27,838 bases of DNA from CAYHPY01 sp964358485. Lineage in GTDB: Bacteria > Elusimicrobiota > Elusimicrobia > UBA1565 > UBA9628. The notes beneath the pieces were generated by a model. It was not told the origin of the DNA, did not search any database, and saw only the letters and a program-made list of their open reading frames with translations. The stretch spans positions 1-27,838 of the forward strand of contig CAYHPY010000044.1 of assembly GCA_964358485.1 (NCBI GenBank), read 5' to 3'. Made by a program: the position numbers and the translations under genes. Position 1 is the stretch's first letter. Each line of letters begins with the position of its first letter. Of the stretch, positions 6,677 to 14,308 are shown piece after piece.

Positions 6677-7038
6677 TAGGTTGCGGTGAGGCGGCGGAAG
6701 AATTCGGTGAAGGTCTTCTCTTTGTAGTCCCGAAACTCCCCGGCGTCCAGGAAAATCCCGTAACAGAGGCCGCAGGCCTCGTAGTGAATGTGGGGCTGGT
6801 CGGGGACCGTCAACTGCGTCATGACCCCTTTGCAGGAAGGGCAGGCCATGCTGTCGAGCAGCCGATCGACCTTCTTGGCCGCGGATCCGCTATCGACTCC
6901 CTCGGAGCCCTTGAGCCGGGCCATGTCCTCGGCCTCGAGCATGTCAAACCATAGCCCCCCGCACTTGGCACAGCGGTCGACCTCAAATTCCTGAAACTTG
7001 ACCGGAGTCATCCCGGCCTTGCACTTGGGACAGTTCAT
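6676..7038 (-). CDS. Double zf-TFIIB zinc-ribbon protein
   Basis: A 120-residue protein with two copies of the zf-TFIIB zinc ribbon. Copy 1 is MNCPKCKAGM (Cys3, Cys6) with VDRCAKCGGLWFDMLE. Copy 2 is ACPSCKGVM with YEACGLCYGIFLDAGE. Each ends in the family's W/F-D-x-x-E pattern. Such small bacterial proteins are widespread, presumably bind zinc, and have no settled function. ATG 7038 has GGGAGG 5 nt upstream. The sequence just above, where its promoter should lie, is a decayed copy of the palindromic repeat. The stop codon is at the edge of repeat R2. Cytoplasmic, judging by the lack of signal or membrane segments. Confidence 0.75.
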   Translation of the reverse strand: MNCPKCKAGMTPVKFQEFEVDRCAKCGGLWFDMLEAEDMARLKGSEGVDSGSAAKKVDRLLDSMACPSCKGVMTQLTVPDQPHIHYEACGLCYGIFLDAGEFRDYKEKTFTEFFRRLTAT

Positions 7039-7049
7039 GCTCGCCTCCC

Positions 7050-7078
7050 GGTAAATATGGGGACACCATACCTATTTC
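7050..7078. repeat. Degenerate palindromic repeat R3a
   Basis: GGTAAATATGGGGACACCAT followed by ACCTATTT resembles one arm of the repeat family with several changes. It lies directly upstream of the zf-TFIIB gene's ribosome site, so that gene's promoter would fall within or next to it. Confidence 0.55.
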
Positions 7079-7088
7079 CCGTTGATGA

Positions 7089-7153
7089 ATAAATAGGGAC
7101 ACCCCCCATTTTTACCATTCTTCGGTAAAAATGGGGGGTGTCCCCCTTTTTAC
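7089..7153. repeat. Palindromic repeat R3b at the VWA gene end
   Basis: Left arm from AAATAGGGACACCCCCC through TTTTTACC (7091-7116), a 7-nt loop ATTCTTC, and right arm GGTAAAAATGGGGGGTGTCC (7124-7143) followed by CCCTTTTTAC. The arms pair almost perfectly. The TAA stop of the minus-strand VWA gene (7150-7152) is inside the element. Confidence 0.85.
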
Positions 7154-9267
7154 TTTTGGAGCAGGCGGGCTTTCTCGATGAGGCGGACCATCTCGGAGCG
7201 GTAGGCGCCCTCGTCCTTGCCGACGGCGCCGCGGGCCATTTCCTGGAACTCGGCGTAGCCGAAGTCGCCGATGTGCTCCGAGCCGCGCAGTTTCATGGCA
7301 AACCCCGCTGCCGCGGCGGCGAAGCGGAAGTCCTCGGAGGCCGCGTCCCACGCTTGGTCCGCGTCGGCCAGGGGGCGCTCGATGAGCTTGGACTTCTCGC
7401 CGTCGGGGTCCTTGTATCGGAACTTGACGGTGAGCAGGTCCTTGCTTTCCCCGGCGCTTTCCACGGGCGCGGTTTTCTGGTACTTGAGGGGGTCGACCTC
7501 CCTTAGGTCGGCTTTGACGCCGACGGGGATGATCTCGTAGAGCGCGGTCACGGAGTGCCCGGCGCCCAGTTCCCCGGCGTCTTTTTTATCGTCGTTGAAG
7601 TCCTCGGCCGCCAGCATCCGGTTCTCGTAGCCGATGAGGCGGTAGGCCTGCACCCGCGCCGGGTTGAACTCGATCTGGAGCTTGACGTCCTTGGCCAAGG
7701 TCAGCAAGGTGGCGCCCAGTTCTTGGACCAGGACCTTGCGGGCCTCCAGGATGTCGTCGACGTAGGCGTAGTTGCCGTTGCCGGTGTCGGCCAGCTTTTC
7801 CATTTTGGAATCCTGGTAGTTGCCGCGCCCGAAACCCAGAACCGTGAGGAAAATGCCCTTCTTGCGCTCTTCTTCGATGAGGCGGACCAGTTCGCCCTCG
7901 CTGGACAAGCCCACATTGAAGTCCCCATCGGTGGCCAGGATGACGCGGTTGTTGCCGCTCTTAAGGAAGCCGTTGGCGGCGGTTTGATAGGCCAGTTGGA
8001 TTCCCTGGCCGCCGGCGGTGGAGCCGCCCGCCTCCAGGCGGTCGAGGGCTTCCAGAATGGCGCCCTTGTCGTCGCCGCGCGTGGGGGGCAGGACCAAGCC
8101 CGCGGCCCCGGCGTAGGCCACGATGGAAATGCGGTCCTTGCCGCGCAGTTGATCGACCAAGAGGCGGAAGGAGCTTTTGAGCAGGGGCAGTTTGTCCGGG
8201 GAGGCCATCGAGCCCGAGCTATCGACCAGGAACACTAGGTTGTTGGCGGGCAGGGCTTCCATGGGAAGGCGGCGGCCCTGCAGGCCGATGCGGACCAGCT
8301 TGTGCTTTGGAGCCCAGGGCGCGGCGGCCTGTTCGGTGGTGATGGAGAAGGGCTTGCCTTTCTCGGGCTGGGGGTAGGAGTAGCGGAAGTAGTTGATGAA
8401 TTCCTCGACGCGCACGGCGTCCTTGGGCGGTAGGCGGCTTTCGTTTAAGAAGCGGCGGACATTGGCGTAGGAGGCCGCGTCCACGTCGATGGAGAAGGTG
8501 GAGAGCGGCTCGTCGGCGGCTTTTTGGAACGGATTCTCGATGATGTGGGAGTAGCCTTCGGTGTTGAAGTTATCCTCGGTTTCCGCGCCCGTCGGCGCGG
8601 GAGACGGGGGGCCTTTCTTGTCCTGGCCCATTATGAGGGTGGAGGGGTCACGGACATTGAGCGGTTCAATGACCGACGATTCGCCACCTCCAAGGAGCGA
8701 GCCGGGGGCCAGGCTCGACATTGCGCCCTGGCCGTCGTAGCTTCGCCCGGCCGCCGCACTGGAACGGGCTCCGCGGTTCTCCCGGAATAGCTTGCGAAAG
8801 CTTGCCATTTCCATAGGGCGCATTTGGGCGGAGCCACCCCCGCTAATGGGAGAGCTCAAATAAGACGACCTTCCCGCGGGGTCGCTAAAGAGATGTGACG
8901 GAGCGCTCCGGGGTTGCCCATTATAGGGAGAACTCCCTCCCGATCCGCCGATCTCGCCGTCCAAGCTCGCCATTTGAAACCCCGGCATGTAGTAGGCGGG
9001 GATCACGACGATCATCGCCAGGCCCGCGCAGGCGAAGGCCGCGCCCCAGCGAACCGCGGGAGATTGGAACCAGCGGCGGGGGGCGGGAATCGGCTGTTCC
9101 AGGAGCTTCGCCTTTAAGCTCCGCCGCACTCGGCTGTCCGCGGCGTAGTCGCAGCGGCCCAGCATGGCGGCCAGGTCCAGGTCCTTGGTCCGCGGACCCT
9201 CGTGCTTTCCCGAAAGGAGTTGGTCCAGCTCCTTGCTGAACGCCTCGGCTTCTTGAAGTTCATTCAT
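7150..9267 (-). CDS. Membrane-anchored VWA-domain protein (YfbK-like), possible anti-sigma factor
   Basis: A 705-residue protein. Residues 1-70 are a cytoplasmic, charged helical segment resembling the short N-termini of ECF-associated anti-sigma factors. One membrane span is at about 73-94. Residues 95-235 are a low-complexity Gly/Ser-rich linker. Residues about 240-335 match the region that precedes VWA in YfbK-like proteins (STFSIDVDAASYANVRRFL). The VWA domain starts near 343 with a MIDAS motif DSSGS (349-353) that binds a divalent metal. The remainder to 705 resembles the YfbK C-terminal domain (DUF3520). The outer part should lie outside the inner membrane and bind ligands through the MIDAS. 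The gene overlaps the upstream ECF sigma gene by 8 bp, which supports a sigma/sensor pair. The anti-sigma role is inferred from position and topology only. Confidence 0.78.
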   Translation of the reverse strand: MNELQEAEAFSKELDQLLSGKHEGPRTKDLDLAAMLGRCDYAADSRVRRSLKAKLLEQPIPAPRRWFQSPAVRWGAAFACAGLAMIVVIPAYYMPGFQMASLDGEIGGSGGSSPYNGQPRSAPSHLFSDPAGRSSYLSSPISGGGSAQMRPMEMASFRKLFRENRGARSSAAAGRSYDGQGAMSSLAPGSLLGGGESSVIEPLNVRDPSTLIMGQDKKGPPSPAPTGAETEDNFNTEGYSHIIENPFQKAADEPLSTFSIDVDAASYANVRRFLNESRLPPKDAVRVEEFINYFRYSYPQPEKGKPFSITTEQAAAPWAPKHKLVRIGLQGRRLPMEALPANNLVFLVDSSGSMASPDKLPLLKSSFRLLVDQLRGKDRISIVAYAGAAGLVLPPTRGDDKGAILEALDRLEAGGSTAGGQGIQLAYQTAANGFLKSGNNRVILATDGDFNVGLSSEGELVRLIEEERKKGIFLTVLGFGRGNYQDSKMEKLADTGNGNYAYVDDILEARKVLVQELGATLLTLAKDVKLQIEFNPARVQAYRLIGYENRMLAAEDFNDDKKDAGELGAGHSVTALYEIIPVGVKADLREVDPLKYQKTAPVESAGESKDLLTVKFRYKDPDGEKSKLIERPLADADQAWDAASEDFRFAAAAAGFAMKLRGSEHIGDFGYAEFQEMARGAVGKDEGAYRSEMVRLIEKARLLQK

Positions 9268-9808
9268 GGTCGTTCTCCAGCCCCGGAAAATTTTCGCGCA
9301 TTTTGCGGATGGAGCGGAACAAGATCACCGCCACGTTGGATTCGGTCACGCCCAGAAGTTCCCCGATGGCCCGGTTGGTCATGCCGCTGAAAAATTTGAG
9401 GGAGACGATCTCCCGGTGCTGGTCGCAGAGGCTATCCAGGGCCGCCAGGAGGCGCTTTTGCTCCAAGGACGCCTCCAATTTTTCGGGCGGACTTCCCTTG
9501 GGCTCCCGGGGCTCCGAGATCAACCCAAGGGAAATCCAAAAAAGACGCTTTTCGGAGCGGTAGTGGTCGGCGACGGCCCGAAAGGCTATGGAAAAGAGCC
9601 AGGTTCTCCGTTCTCCTTTGGCGGGATCGAATTTGGCCCAGGACTGATAAACCCGGGAGAAGGTGTCCGAGACGATCTCGTCGGCCCGCGTGGCCGAGCC
9701 GGTCCGGTGACGGGCGTAATTGTAGACCCGGTCGAACCATTCCTCATAGAAGCCTGAGAAGTCCTGGACGGCGTCTTGGCTCATGTTTCCTTGGATGGAA
9801 ATCGGCAT
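9260..9808 (-). CDS. ECF-family RNA polymerase sigma factor
   Basis: A 182-residue sigma-70 family protein of the extracytoplasmic-function type. Region 2 spans about 19-85: FYEEWFDRVYNYARH, DEIVSDTFSRVYQSW and TWLFSIAFRAVADHYRSEKR. Region 4 spans about 120-172: LDSLCDQHREIVSLKFFSG, then the helix-turn-helix NRAIGELLGVTESNVAVILFRSIRKMRE. Region 3 is absent, as expected for the class. It directs RNA polymerase to a small regulon, usually envelope-related. ATG 9808 is taken here; an internal ATG at 9784 has AAGGAA just upstream and is a fair alternative. It overlaps the VWA gene, so the two are co-translated. Confidence 0.88.
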   Translation of the reverse strand: MPISIQGNMSQDAVQDFSGFYEEWFDRVYNYARHRTGSATRADEIVSDTFSRVYQSWAKFDPAKGERRTWLFSIAFRAVADHYRSEKRLFWISLGLISEPREPKGSPPEKLEASLEQKRLLAALDSLCDQHREIVSLKFFSGMTNRAIGELLGVTESNVAVILFRSIRKMRENFPGLENDHE

Positions 9809-10034
9809 TGGAACCCCCCGTCACAAAGTATTCGCGCGGAGGGCCCGGAGTATTACAGTAAAAATTAGGACCCCGCGATAGGTGGGGGTTGGAGAACTGT
9901 ATATTGTCAATTTAAAGTAGCAAAAAAATATAATAAAAGTAATGTTAAAAAATAAAAAGTTATTAAAAATTAATAACTATTAAGTATATTGATGCAGCAT
10001 TGAAATGTAGCAAATTTATGAGTATACTTAAGGC
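9809..10034. promoter_or_regulatory. AT-rich divergent regulatory island
   Basis: The 226-bp gap between the ECF operon and the Fic gene changes sharply in composition: 9898-10032 is mostly A and T in an otherwise GC-rich window. It holds a perfect 8-bp inverted repeat AGTTATTA / TAATAACT (9958-9965 and 9971-9978), a direct repeat GTAGCAAA (9917-9924 and 10007-10014), and a possible extra promoter TTGTCA (9904-9909), 19 nt, TATAAT (9929-9934). The inverted and direct repeats are candidate operator sites. No short gene is convincing here. Confidence 0.55.
10000..10028 (+). promoter_or_regulatory. Sigma-70 promoter of the Fic gene (TTGAAA-17-TATACT)
   Basis: TTGAAA at 10000-10005, a 17-nt spacer and TATACT at 10023-10028 form the best promoter in the window. 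Six nt separate the -10 from ATG 10035, so the transcript should be leaderless. The spacer contains the second GTAGCAAA copy, so a regulator bound there would block RNA polymerase. Confidence 0.7.
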
Positions 10035-11183
10035 ATGCTCCCCGCCCTCCCCTCCACCACCCCCCGCTTGGACGAGCTGGCGCTGCGCGTCGTCTCTGCC
10101 TCCGCGGCGCTGGGCAAGGGCCTGCATCCCTTGATCGCGGAGTCGGTTTCTCGGCTGATGGTCAAGGTCAACAGCTATTACACCAACGCCATGGAGGGCA
10201 ACCCCTCCAAGCTCAAGGACATCGACGCCGCCCTGGAGCGCAAGTTTTCCCGGGACCAGGCGGCGCGGAACTTTCAGCTGGAGCACGTGGCCCATATCAA
10301 GGTCCAGGAGGAGCTGGCGGAGCGTCTGCGCGCGGGAAATCCGCGGGTTTGCTCCGAGGAGTTCCTGTGCTGGCTGCACGAGCGGTTCTTTTTGAATCTG
10401 CCGGAGGAACTGCGCACGGCCAAGACCTTGAGCGGGGCCACGGTGCCGGTCGTGCCGGGCAAGCTGCGGGACCGCGGCCTCACGGTGGGCCGGCATGAGC
10501 CGCCGGTCACGGCGGCCGAGGTGAAGGGCTATTTGGCGCGCTTGGACGAGCTATTGTCTCCGGAGCGTCTTTCAGGGACCGCCAAACTCCTCGGGTGGGC
10601 GTCCTCGCACCATCGCCTTTTGTGGATCCATCCTTTTCCGGAAGGCAACGGACGGGTGGCCCGCCTGATGACGACGGCCTACGGGGTTCGAATCGGGGTG
10701 GGGGAAGGGTTGTGGACGGTCTCGCGCGCCTTCGCCCGGGAGCGCTCCAAATACGATGAACGGCTGGCCGCGGCCGATCGGCCCCGCCGCAACGACCTGG
10801 ACGGGCGGGGCCCGCTCTCCGAGGAGGACTTGCGGGCCTTCTGCGAATACTTCCTGGAGGCCTGCCTGGATCAGATCGGGTTCATGGACGAGCGGCTCCG
10901 GCTCTCGGAGCTGGAGCCCCGCTGCCGGCGCTACGCGCGGGCTCTGGCCGCCGAAGGGAGGCTTTCCAAGCCGGCCGTCGGGGCGCTGGACCGGCTTCTG
11001 CTTCAGGGCGAACTTTTGCGCGGCCAAGTCCGCGACATTTGCCGGGTCAAGGCTAGGCGCGCCACGGGGATCATCAAGGAGCTCTTGGACGCCGGCGTCG
11101 TTCGAAGCCGTACCCCCTACGGGCCCTTGCGGCTGGAGATTTCGGCCGACATGGCGGCGGTTTTGTTCCCGGAGCTGGCGTAG
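10035..11183 (+). CDS. Fic-domain AMP-transferase, N-terminal inhibitory motif type
   Basis: A 382-residue Fic protein. The active-site motif HPFPEGNGRVAR (199-210) matches HPFx(D/E)GNGRxxR with the catalytic His199 and the metal-binding Glu203. An N-terminal TNAMEG (50-55) fits the (S/T)xxxE(G/N) inhibitory helix, in which the Glu blocks productive ATP binding; this marks it as a self-inhibited Fic enzyme. Residues about 290-375 look like a C-terminal winged helix (RGQVRDICRVKARRATGIIKELLDAGVVR), common in this Fic group. The family transfers AMP (sometimes other groups) to hydroxyl side chains of target proteins; the target here is unknown. No antitoxin gene is adjacent, consistent with built-in inhibition. 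The start follows a strong -10 by 6 nt. Confidence 0.88.
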   Translation: MLPALPSTTPRLDELALRVVSASAALGKGLHPLIAESVSRLMVKVNSYYTNAMEGNPSKLKDIDAALERKFSRDQAARNFQLEHVAHIKVQEELAERLRAGNPRVCSEEFLCWLHERFFLNLPEELRTAKTLSGATVPVVPGKLRDRGLTVGRHEPPVTAAEVKGYLARLDELLSPERLSGTAKLLGWASSHHRLLWIHPFPEGNGRVARLMTTAYGVRIGVGEGLWTVSRAFARERSKYDERLAAADRPRRNDLDGRGPLSEEDLRAFCEYFLEACLDQIGFMDERLRLSELEPRCRRYARALAAEGRLSKPAVGALDRLLLQGELLRGQVRDICRVKARRATGIIKELLDAGVVRSRTPYGPLRLEISADMAAVLFPELA

Positions 11184-11209
11184 GTCTGGCGGGATTTCGA
11201 GGCGGATGT

Positions 11210-11215
11210 TATCCT
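11210..11215 (+). promoter_or_regulatory. -10 element (TATCCT), leaderless
   Basis: TATCCT lies 6 nt before ATG 11222, the same arrangement as at the Fic and 19406 genes. This favours ATG 11222 over the TTG at 11216. Confidence 0.4.
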
Positions 11216-11221
11216 TTGGGG

Positions 11222-12118
11222 ATGCCTCGCTTGATTGAGAAGTTGGCCAGGGCGGCGCTCGCTTTGTGGCTGATCCTATCGGTGGCCCGGACGGACGCCG
11301 CCGCCCGATGGACGCCCATTCTTAAGGATGACGACCCTCTTTGGGCCCGCATTGAAAAGGAGGACCGGGAAGAGCTGGTAACGCCGGCGCCGAAAGAATT
11401 TGCGCCGGAGTCCGTGGACCGGAAATTGGCGTTGGACCTGACGATCCGGGACGCGCGCATACCCAATGGAGGGGCGGTTTGGTATCGCCTCAAAGCCCAA
11501 AACGTCGGTCGATTGAGCATTCTTTTTAATCAAGATAAATCATTTTTTAAGGACGGCAATGAGGAGGAGAGCCGGTACCGTTTCCTGGTGACCCCGCCCG
11601 GCGGGACGGAGGAAGAAGTCGTCACCGATTCATTCCCCGCTTACTTCCACGGCATCCCTTTTAATCCCAAGGTTCCTCAGGGGGATAAGTTGACCAAGCA
11701 AGAGCTCCTAAATGCCGAGGAAAAAATCAAAGCGGACATGCCCTACAAGTACGCTCGCGGCTTCAGCCTCAAGTTGAGCCTTGCCCCAGGGGAAACGCTC
11801 CGGACGCGCTCCTGGGCGAATTTACATGAGGGTCAATACGACCGCCTTCGTCAGGGGTTGGACCCTTACCCGGTCGTGCCGGGGGAGTATCGCGAGCTCT
11901 CGCTCATGGATTTTAAGTTCGACAAGCCCGGCATCTATCGAATCCGCGTGCGCTTTAGGGCGAATCCTTCTCTGCGGCCGCCGGACGAGGAGGAAATTCA
12001 GGAAGGCATCAAGCTTGGTCTCGAAAGGGAGTGGCAGCTCAATGACCATCAGCGAATTGTCAATAAATATCCCCGGGATTGTGAATCCAATGTAGTCGAA
12101 GTCGAAGTCCTGCCGTGA
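11222..12118 (+). CDS. Exported protein of unknown function, beta-sandwich C-terminus
   Basis: A 298-residue protein that I do not recognise. A signal peptide is present (MPRLIEKLARAALALWLILS, cleavage near DAAA). The middle contains KLALDLTIRDARIPNGGAVW, a strand pattern like an immunoglobulin-type fold, then a lysine/glutamate-rich segment with LTKQELLNAEEKIKADMP. The last part has PGEYRELSLMDFKFDKPGIY, then RIRVRFRA, and ends SNVVEVEVLP, which looks like closing strands of a beta sandwich. Start ATG 11222 is preferred over an in-frame TTG 6 bp upstream. It follows the Fic gene by 38 bp but appears to have its own promoter. Probably periplasmic or lipid-free extracellular. Confidence 0.6.
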   Translation: MPRLIEKLARAALALWLILSVARTDAAARWTPILKDDDPLWARIEKEDREELVTPAPKEFAPESVDRKLALDLTIRDARIPNGGAVWYRLKAQNVGRLSILFNQDKSFFKDGNEEESRYRFLVTPPGGTEEEVVTDSFPAYFHGIPFNPKVPQGDKLTKQELLNAEEKIKADMPYKYARGFSLKLSLAPGETLRTRSWANLHEGQYDRLRQGLDPYPVVPGEYRELSLMDFKFDKPGIYRIRVRFRANPSLRPPDEEEIQEGIKLGLEREWQLNDHQRIVNKYPRDCESNVVEVEVLP

Positions 12119-12216
12119 GATTGCGAATTCGGAAACGGGGATCGTCGGATGCAGGTCGCGATAGTCGGCTAAGAAAGCTTAAATCCTACCGCCCTTTTGA
12201 ATGCGGGGCTTCCTGC
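12119..12216. other. Convergent spacer with no gene seen
   Basis: 98 bp between the exported protein and repeat R4. I see no promoter, RNA gene or clear hairpin. Confidence 0.3.
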
Positions 12217-12217
12217 T

Positions 12218-12275
12218 TCGGTAAAAATGGGAGGTGTCCCCATTTTTACTAAATGAGTGTGGTGTCCCTATTTTG
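12218..12275. repeat. Palindromic repeat R4 (rearranged copy)
   Basis: GTAAAAATGGGAGGTGTCCC continues to CATTTTTAC, forming a palindrome with 11-bp arms and a 7-nt loop (12221-12249). It is followed by a second half-element GGTGTCCCTATTTTG (12261-12275) in the same orientation. The TAG stop of the minus-strand methyltransferase (12268-12270) lies inside that half-element. Confidence 0.8.
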
Positions 12276-13269
12276 CCTTGGCGACGGCGAAGATGGTGAC
12301 GCCGCATTGGGGGCGCAGGAGCTTGTAGTAGAGCTTGAACCAGATGAAGAGGGGCCAGGTCAGGTAGTAGAGGGTTTTCTGAAAAGAATTAACTAAAGAA
12401 ACTCGGGTGGATTTTTCGCCAATAAAGAATTTCCCGGCCCCTCCGGGGCCGGAGGACAGGAGTTCCGTTACCGTCTTGTCCTCCGAAGCTCGCCGTCCAA
12501 ACAAGACGATCCTGGCCAATGCCAGGATTTTCTGCGTGATGTTATGAATAAACATCCGTGAGAACTCCCAGACCGGCAGATACGACGCCTCGATGCTGTC
12601 CACCCGGAAGCGGTTGGCCTCCAGGAAGCGCTTGAGGGCCCGGGGGTTCCAGCGCATGAGGTGATGCGGGGGCTGGTCGAAGAGGTCCCGGGCGTGGAAG
12701 TGGGGGCGGTCCTCGTTTGGCACGGTCACGATCCAGCGGCCCTCGGGTTTTAAAACCGCGCGCACGGCCTGGGCGGTGGATTTGAGATCGTCCACGTGCT
12801 CCAGGCAGTCGAAATGGGTCACGGCGTCGAATTTCAGTTCCGGAAATTTCTCCCGGATCTGTTCCAGCGTCAGGCAGTGGACTTCTTTAAGGCCCCGCCG
12901 ATGCGCTTCCGCCACCCCGGCCGGATTGACGTCCGAGCCCCAGACCTCCCAGCCCGCGCCCAGGGCCTGGCGCAGGAAATCCCCGCGTCCGCAGCCCACG
13001 TCCAGGACGCGCTTGCCCTTGCCGTCGCCCAAAGACAAGAACCAATCGAAGCGGCTTTTATCGGTGCCCTCGTAGGAGTCCACGGTGACGTATTCCTCGT
13101 ACCACTCGGAGCCCGGGTGGGTGAAGGGCCAGGCGAAATGCAGGCCGCAATCGCCGCAGGCCAGGATCTCGTAGGAGACCCCGTTGATCGAGTCCTTCCA
13201 GGTTTCGACCAGGGCCTTGTCCGCGGCGTCGGCGCAGGCGGGGCAGGGGCGGGCTTGGGGGGCCGTCAC
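12268..13269 (-). CDS. Class I SAM-dependent methyltransferase with zinc-ribbon N-terminus
   Basis: A 333-residue protein. Cys9, Cys12, Cys38 and Cys41 form two CxxC pairs, typical of sugar/nucleotide methyltransferases with an N-terminal zinc ribbon. SAM motif I is VLDVGCGRGD (88-97), with an acidic residue at the end of strand beta-2 (GSDVNP). FDAVTHFDCLEHVDD is motif IV, followed by PEGRWIVTVPN. The C-terminal portion has hydrophobic segments (ILALARIVLFG, and LTWPLFIWFKLYYKLL) that suggest membrane attachment. It overlaps the upstream GT2 gene by 4 bp (ATGA), so the two act together, probably on a glycan or its lipid carrier. The stop codon lies in repeat R4. Exact substrate not predictable. 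Confidence 0.8.
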   Translation of the reverse strand: MTAPQARPCPACADAADKALVETWKDSINGVSYEILACGDCGLHFAWPFTHPGSEWYEEYVTVDSYEGTDKSRFDWFLSLGDGKGKRVLDVGCGRGDFLRQALGAGWEVWGSDVNPAGVAEAHRRGLKEVHCLTLEQIREKFPELKFDAVTHFDCLEHVDDLKSTAQAVRAVLKPEGRWIVTVPNEDRPHFHARDLFDQPPHHLMRWNPRALKRFLEANRFRVDSIEASYLPVWEFSRMFIHNITQKILALARIVLFGRRASEDKTVTELLSSGPGGAGKFFIGEKSTRVSLVNSFQKTLYYLTWPLFIWFKLYYKLLRPQCGVTIFAVAKAK

Positions 13270-14270
13270 GGGAGGCGCTCCTCGGCCAAGAGCGGGGCCA
13301 CGGCCCGCAGGGCCGCTTTTTGATCCTCGGGCAGGAGGAAGGGAAGGTTCTTGGCTTGGAGGAAGGTCCGGCGGGCCGCGGCCAGCCCGATCAAAAGCCA
13401 GCTCGGCAGGGCGCCCAGCTTCCAGGCCGCCGTGCTCGGGGCCTCGGCGCCGAGCGCCTCGTCCAAAAACTCGCGGGCTTCCTTGGGTTGTCCGGCTTTG
13501 ACCAGGTAGAGGGCCACCTCGCAGGCGACCTTGCGCCGCGTCTTGGCCCGGACTTCGGGGGAAGCCCCGGAGGCCTCCAGGGCCAGCATGGACTCCCGGA
13601 AATTTTCCCGGTGGCGGTCGCCGGTGAGTTGGTCACCGTGCAGGCGGCGCAGGGAGAGCGGGGTTTTAATGACCCCGACCGGCAGGCCCGCGGCCAGAAA
13701 GCGCGCGAAGAGCTCGGTGTCCAAGGTCTTCATCTCGGTCTTGAATTTTCCGTGCTCGCGGAAGGCCTCGGTGGCGATGGCCACATTGGTGGTGACATAG
13801 GGCAGGTGGGAGTCGCCGACGGCGTAATGGCCGGGGACCTTGCCTTCCGGGATCTCGCGCGCCGGGTCAAAAAGGGTGCCGATGATGCGCTCGAAGCGCC
13901 ACACATAGGCGTTGGAGAAAACGAAGGAGGCCTCCGGTCCCCGCTCGAGGCGGCGGCGGAATTCTTCCAGACGCGCGGGCAGCCAAAGGTCGTCGGAGTC
14001 CAGGAATGTGATGTAGCGGCCTTGCGCCTCGTTGATGGCTAGATTTCGGGAATGGTTCATCCCCCAGTTCTGGGGCGAGGTAAACACCCGCAGGCGCGGC
14101 TCCCAGTCGAACCGGGCCAGGACTTCCTGGGTTTTATCGGTCGAGCCGTCGTCGATCACCAGGCATTCCCAGTCCCGCTCGGTTTGATAAAGCACGGATT
14201 TCAGCGCCGAGCGCAGCATCCGCGCGCGGTTATAGGTGGGAAGAATGATGGAAAAGAAAGGAGAATGCAT
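13266..14270 (-). CDS. GT2-family glycosyltransferase (GT-A fold)
   Basis: A 334-residue protein. The GT-A nucleotide-sugar domain is at the N-terminus: FSIILPTYNRARMLRSALKS (7-26), VIDDGSTDKT (38-47), NLAINEAQGRYITFLDSDDLW with the metal-binding D-x-D at 91-93. The C-terminal third is helical with amphipathic segments (KKVACEVALYLVKAGQPKEARE-like) and no clear transmembrane span. It adds one sugar to an acceptor, likely in the same glycan as the partner methyltransferase. ATG 14270 has TATAAT 19 nt upstream on the minus strand (14290-14295), which overlaps the -10 of the divergent gmhB operon. Confidence 0.85.
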   Translation of the reverse strand: MHSPFFSIILPTYNRARMLRSALKSVLYQTERDWECLVIDDGSTDKTQEVLARFDWEPRLRVFTSPQNWGMNHSRNLAINEAQGRYITFLDSDDLWLPARLEEFRRRLERGPEASFVFSNAYVWRFERIIGTLFDPAREIPEGKVPGHYAVGDSHLPYVTTNVAIATEAFREHGKFKTEMKTLDTELFARFLAAGLPVGVIKTPLSLRRLHGDQLTGDRHRENFRESMLALEASGASPEVRAKTRRKVACEVALYLVKAGQPKEAREFLDEALGAEAPSTAAWKLGALPSWLLIGLAAARRTFLQAKNLPFLLPEDQKAALRAVAPLLAEERLP

Positions 14271-14289
14271 TAGTGCGACACCTGAATTT

Positions 14290-14297
14290 ATTATACT
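14290..14297. promoter_or_regulatory. Bidirectional promoter core, overlapping -10 boxes
   Basis: The 8-bp ATTATACT reads TATAAT on the minus strand (14290-14295, toward the GT2 gene) and TATACT on the plus strand (14292-14297, toward gmhB). The two -10 hexamers share four base pairs. The plus start ATG 14309 is 11 nt beyond its box, and the minus start is 19 nt beyond its box. Only one direction could be opened at a time. Confidence 0.55.
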
Positions 14298-14308
14298 GCA
14301 TTCTCGAA

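Noticed and set aside
14273..14308. GTG start for the gmhB gene
   Set aside because: It precedes the -10 box and adds residues absent from the HAD fold; ATG 14309 fits better.
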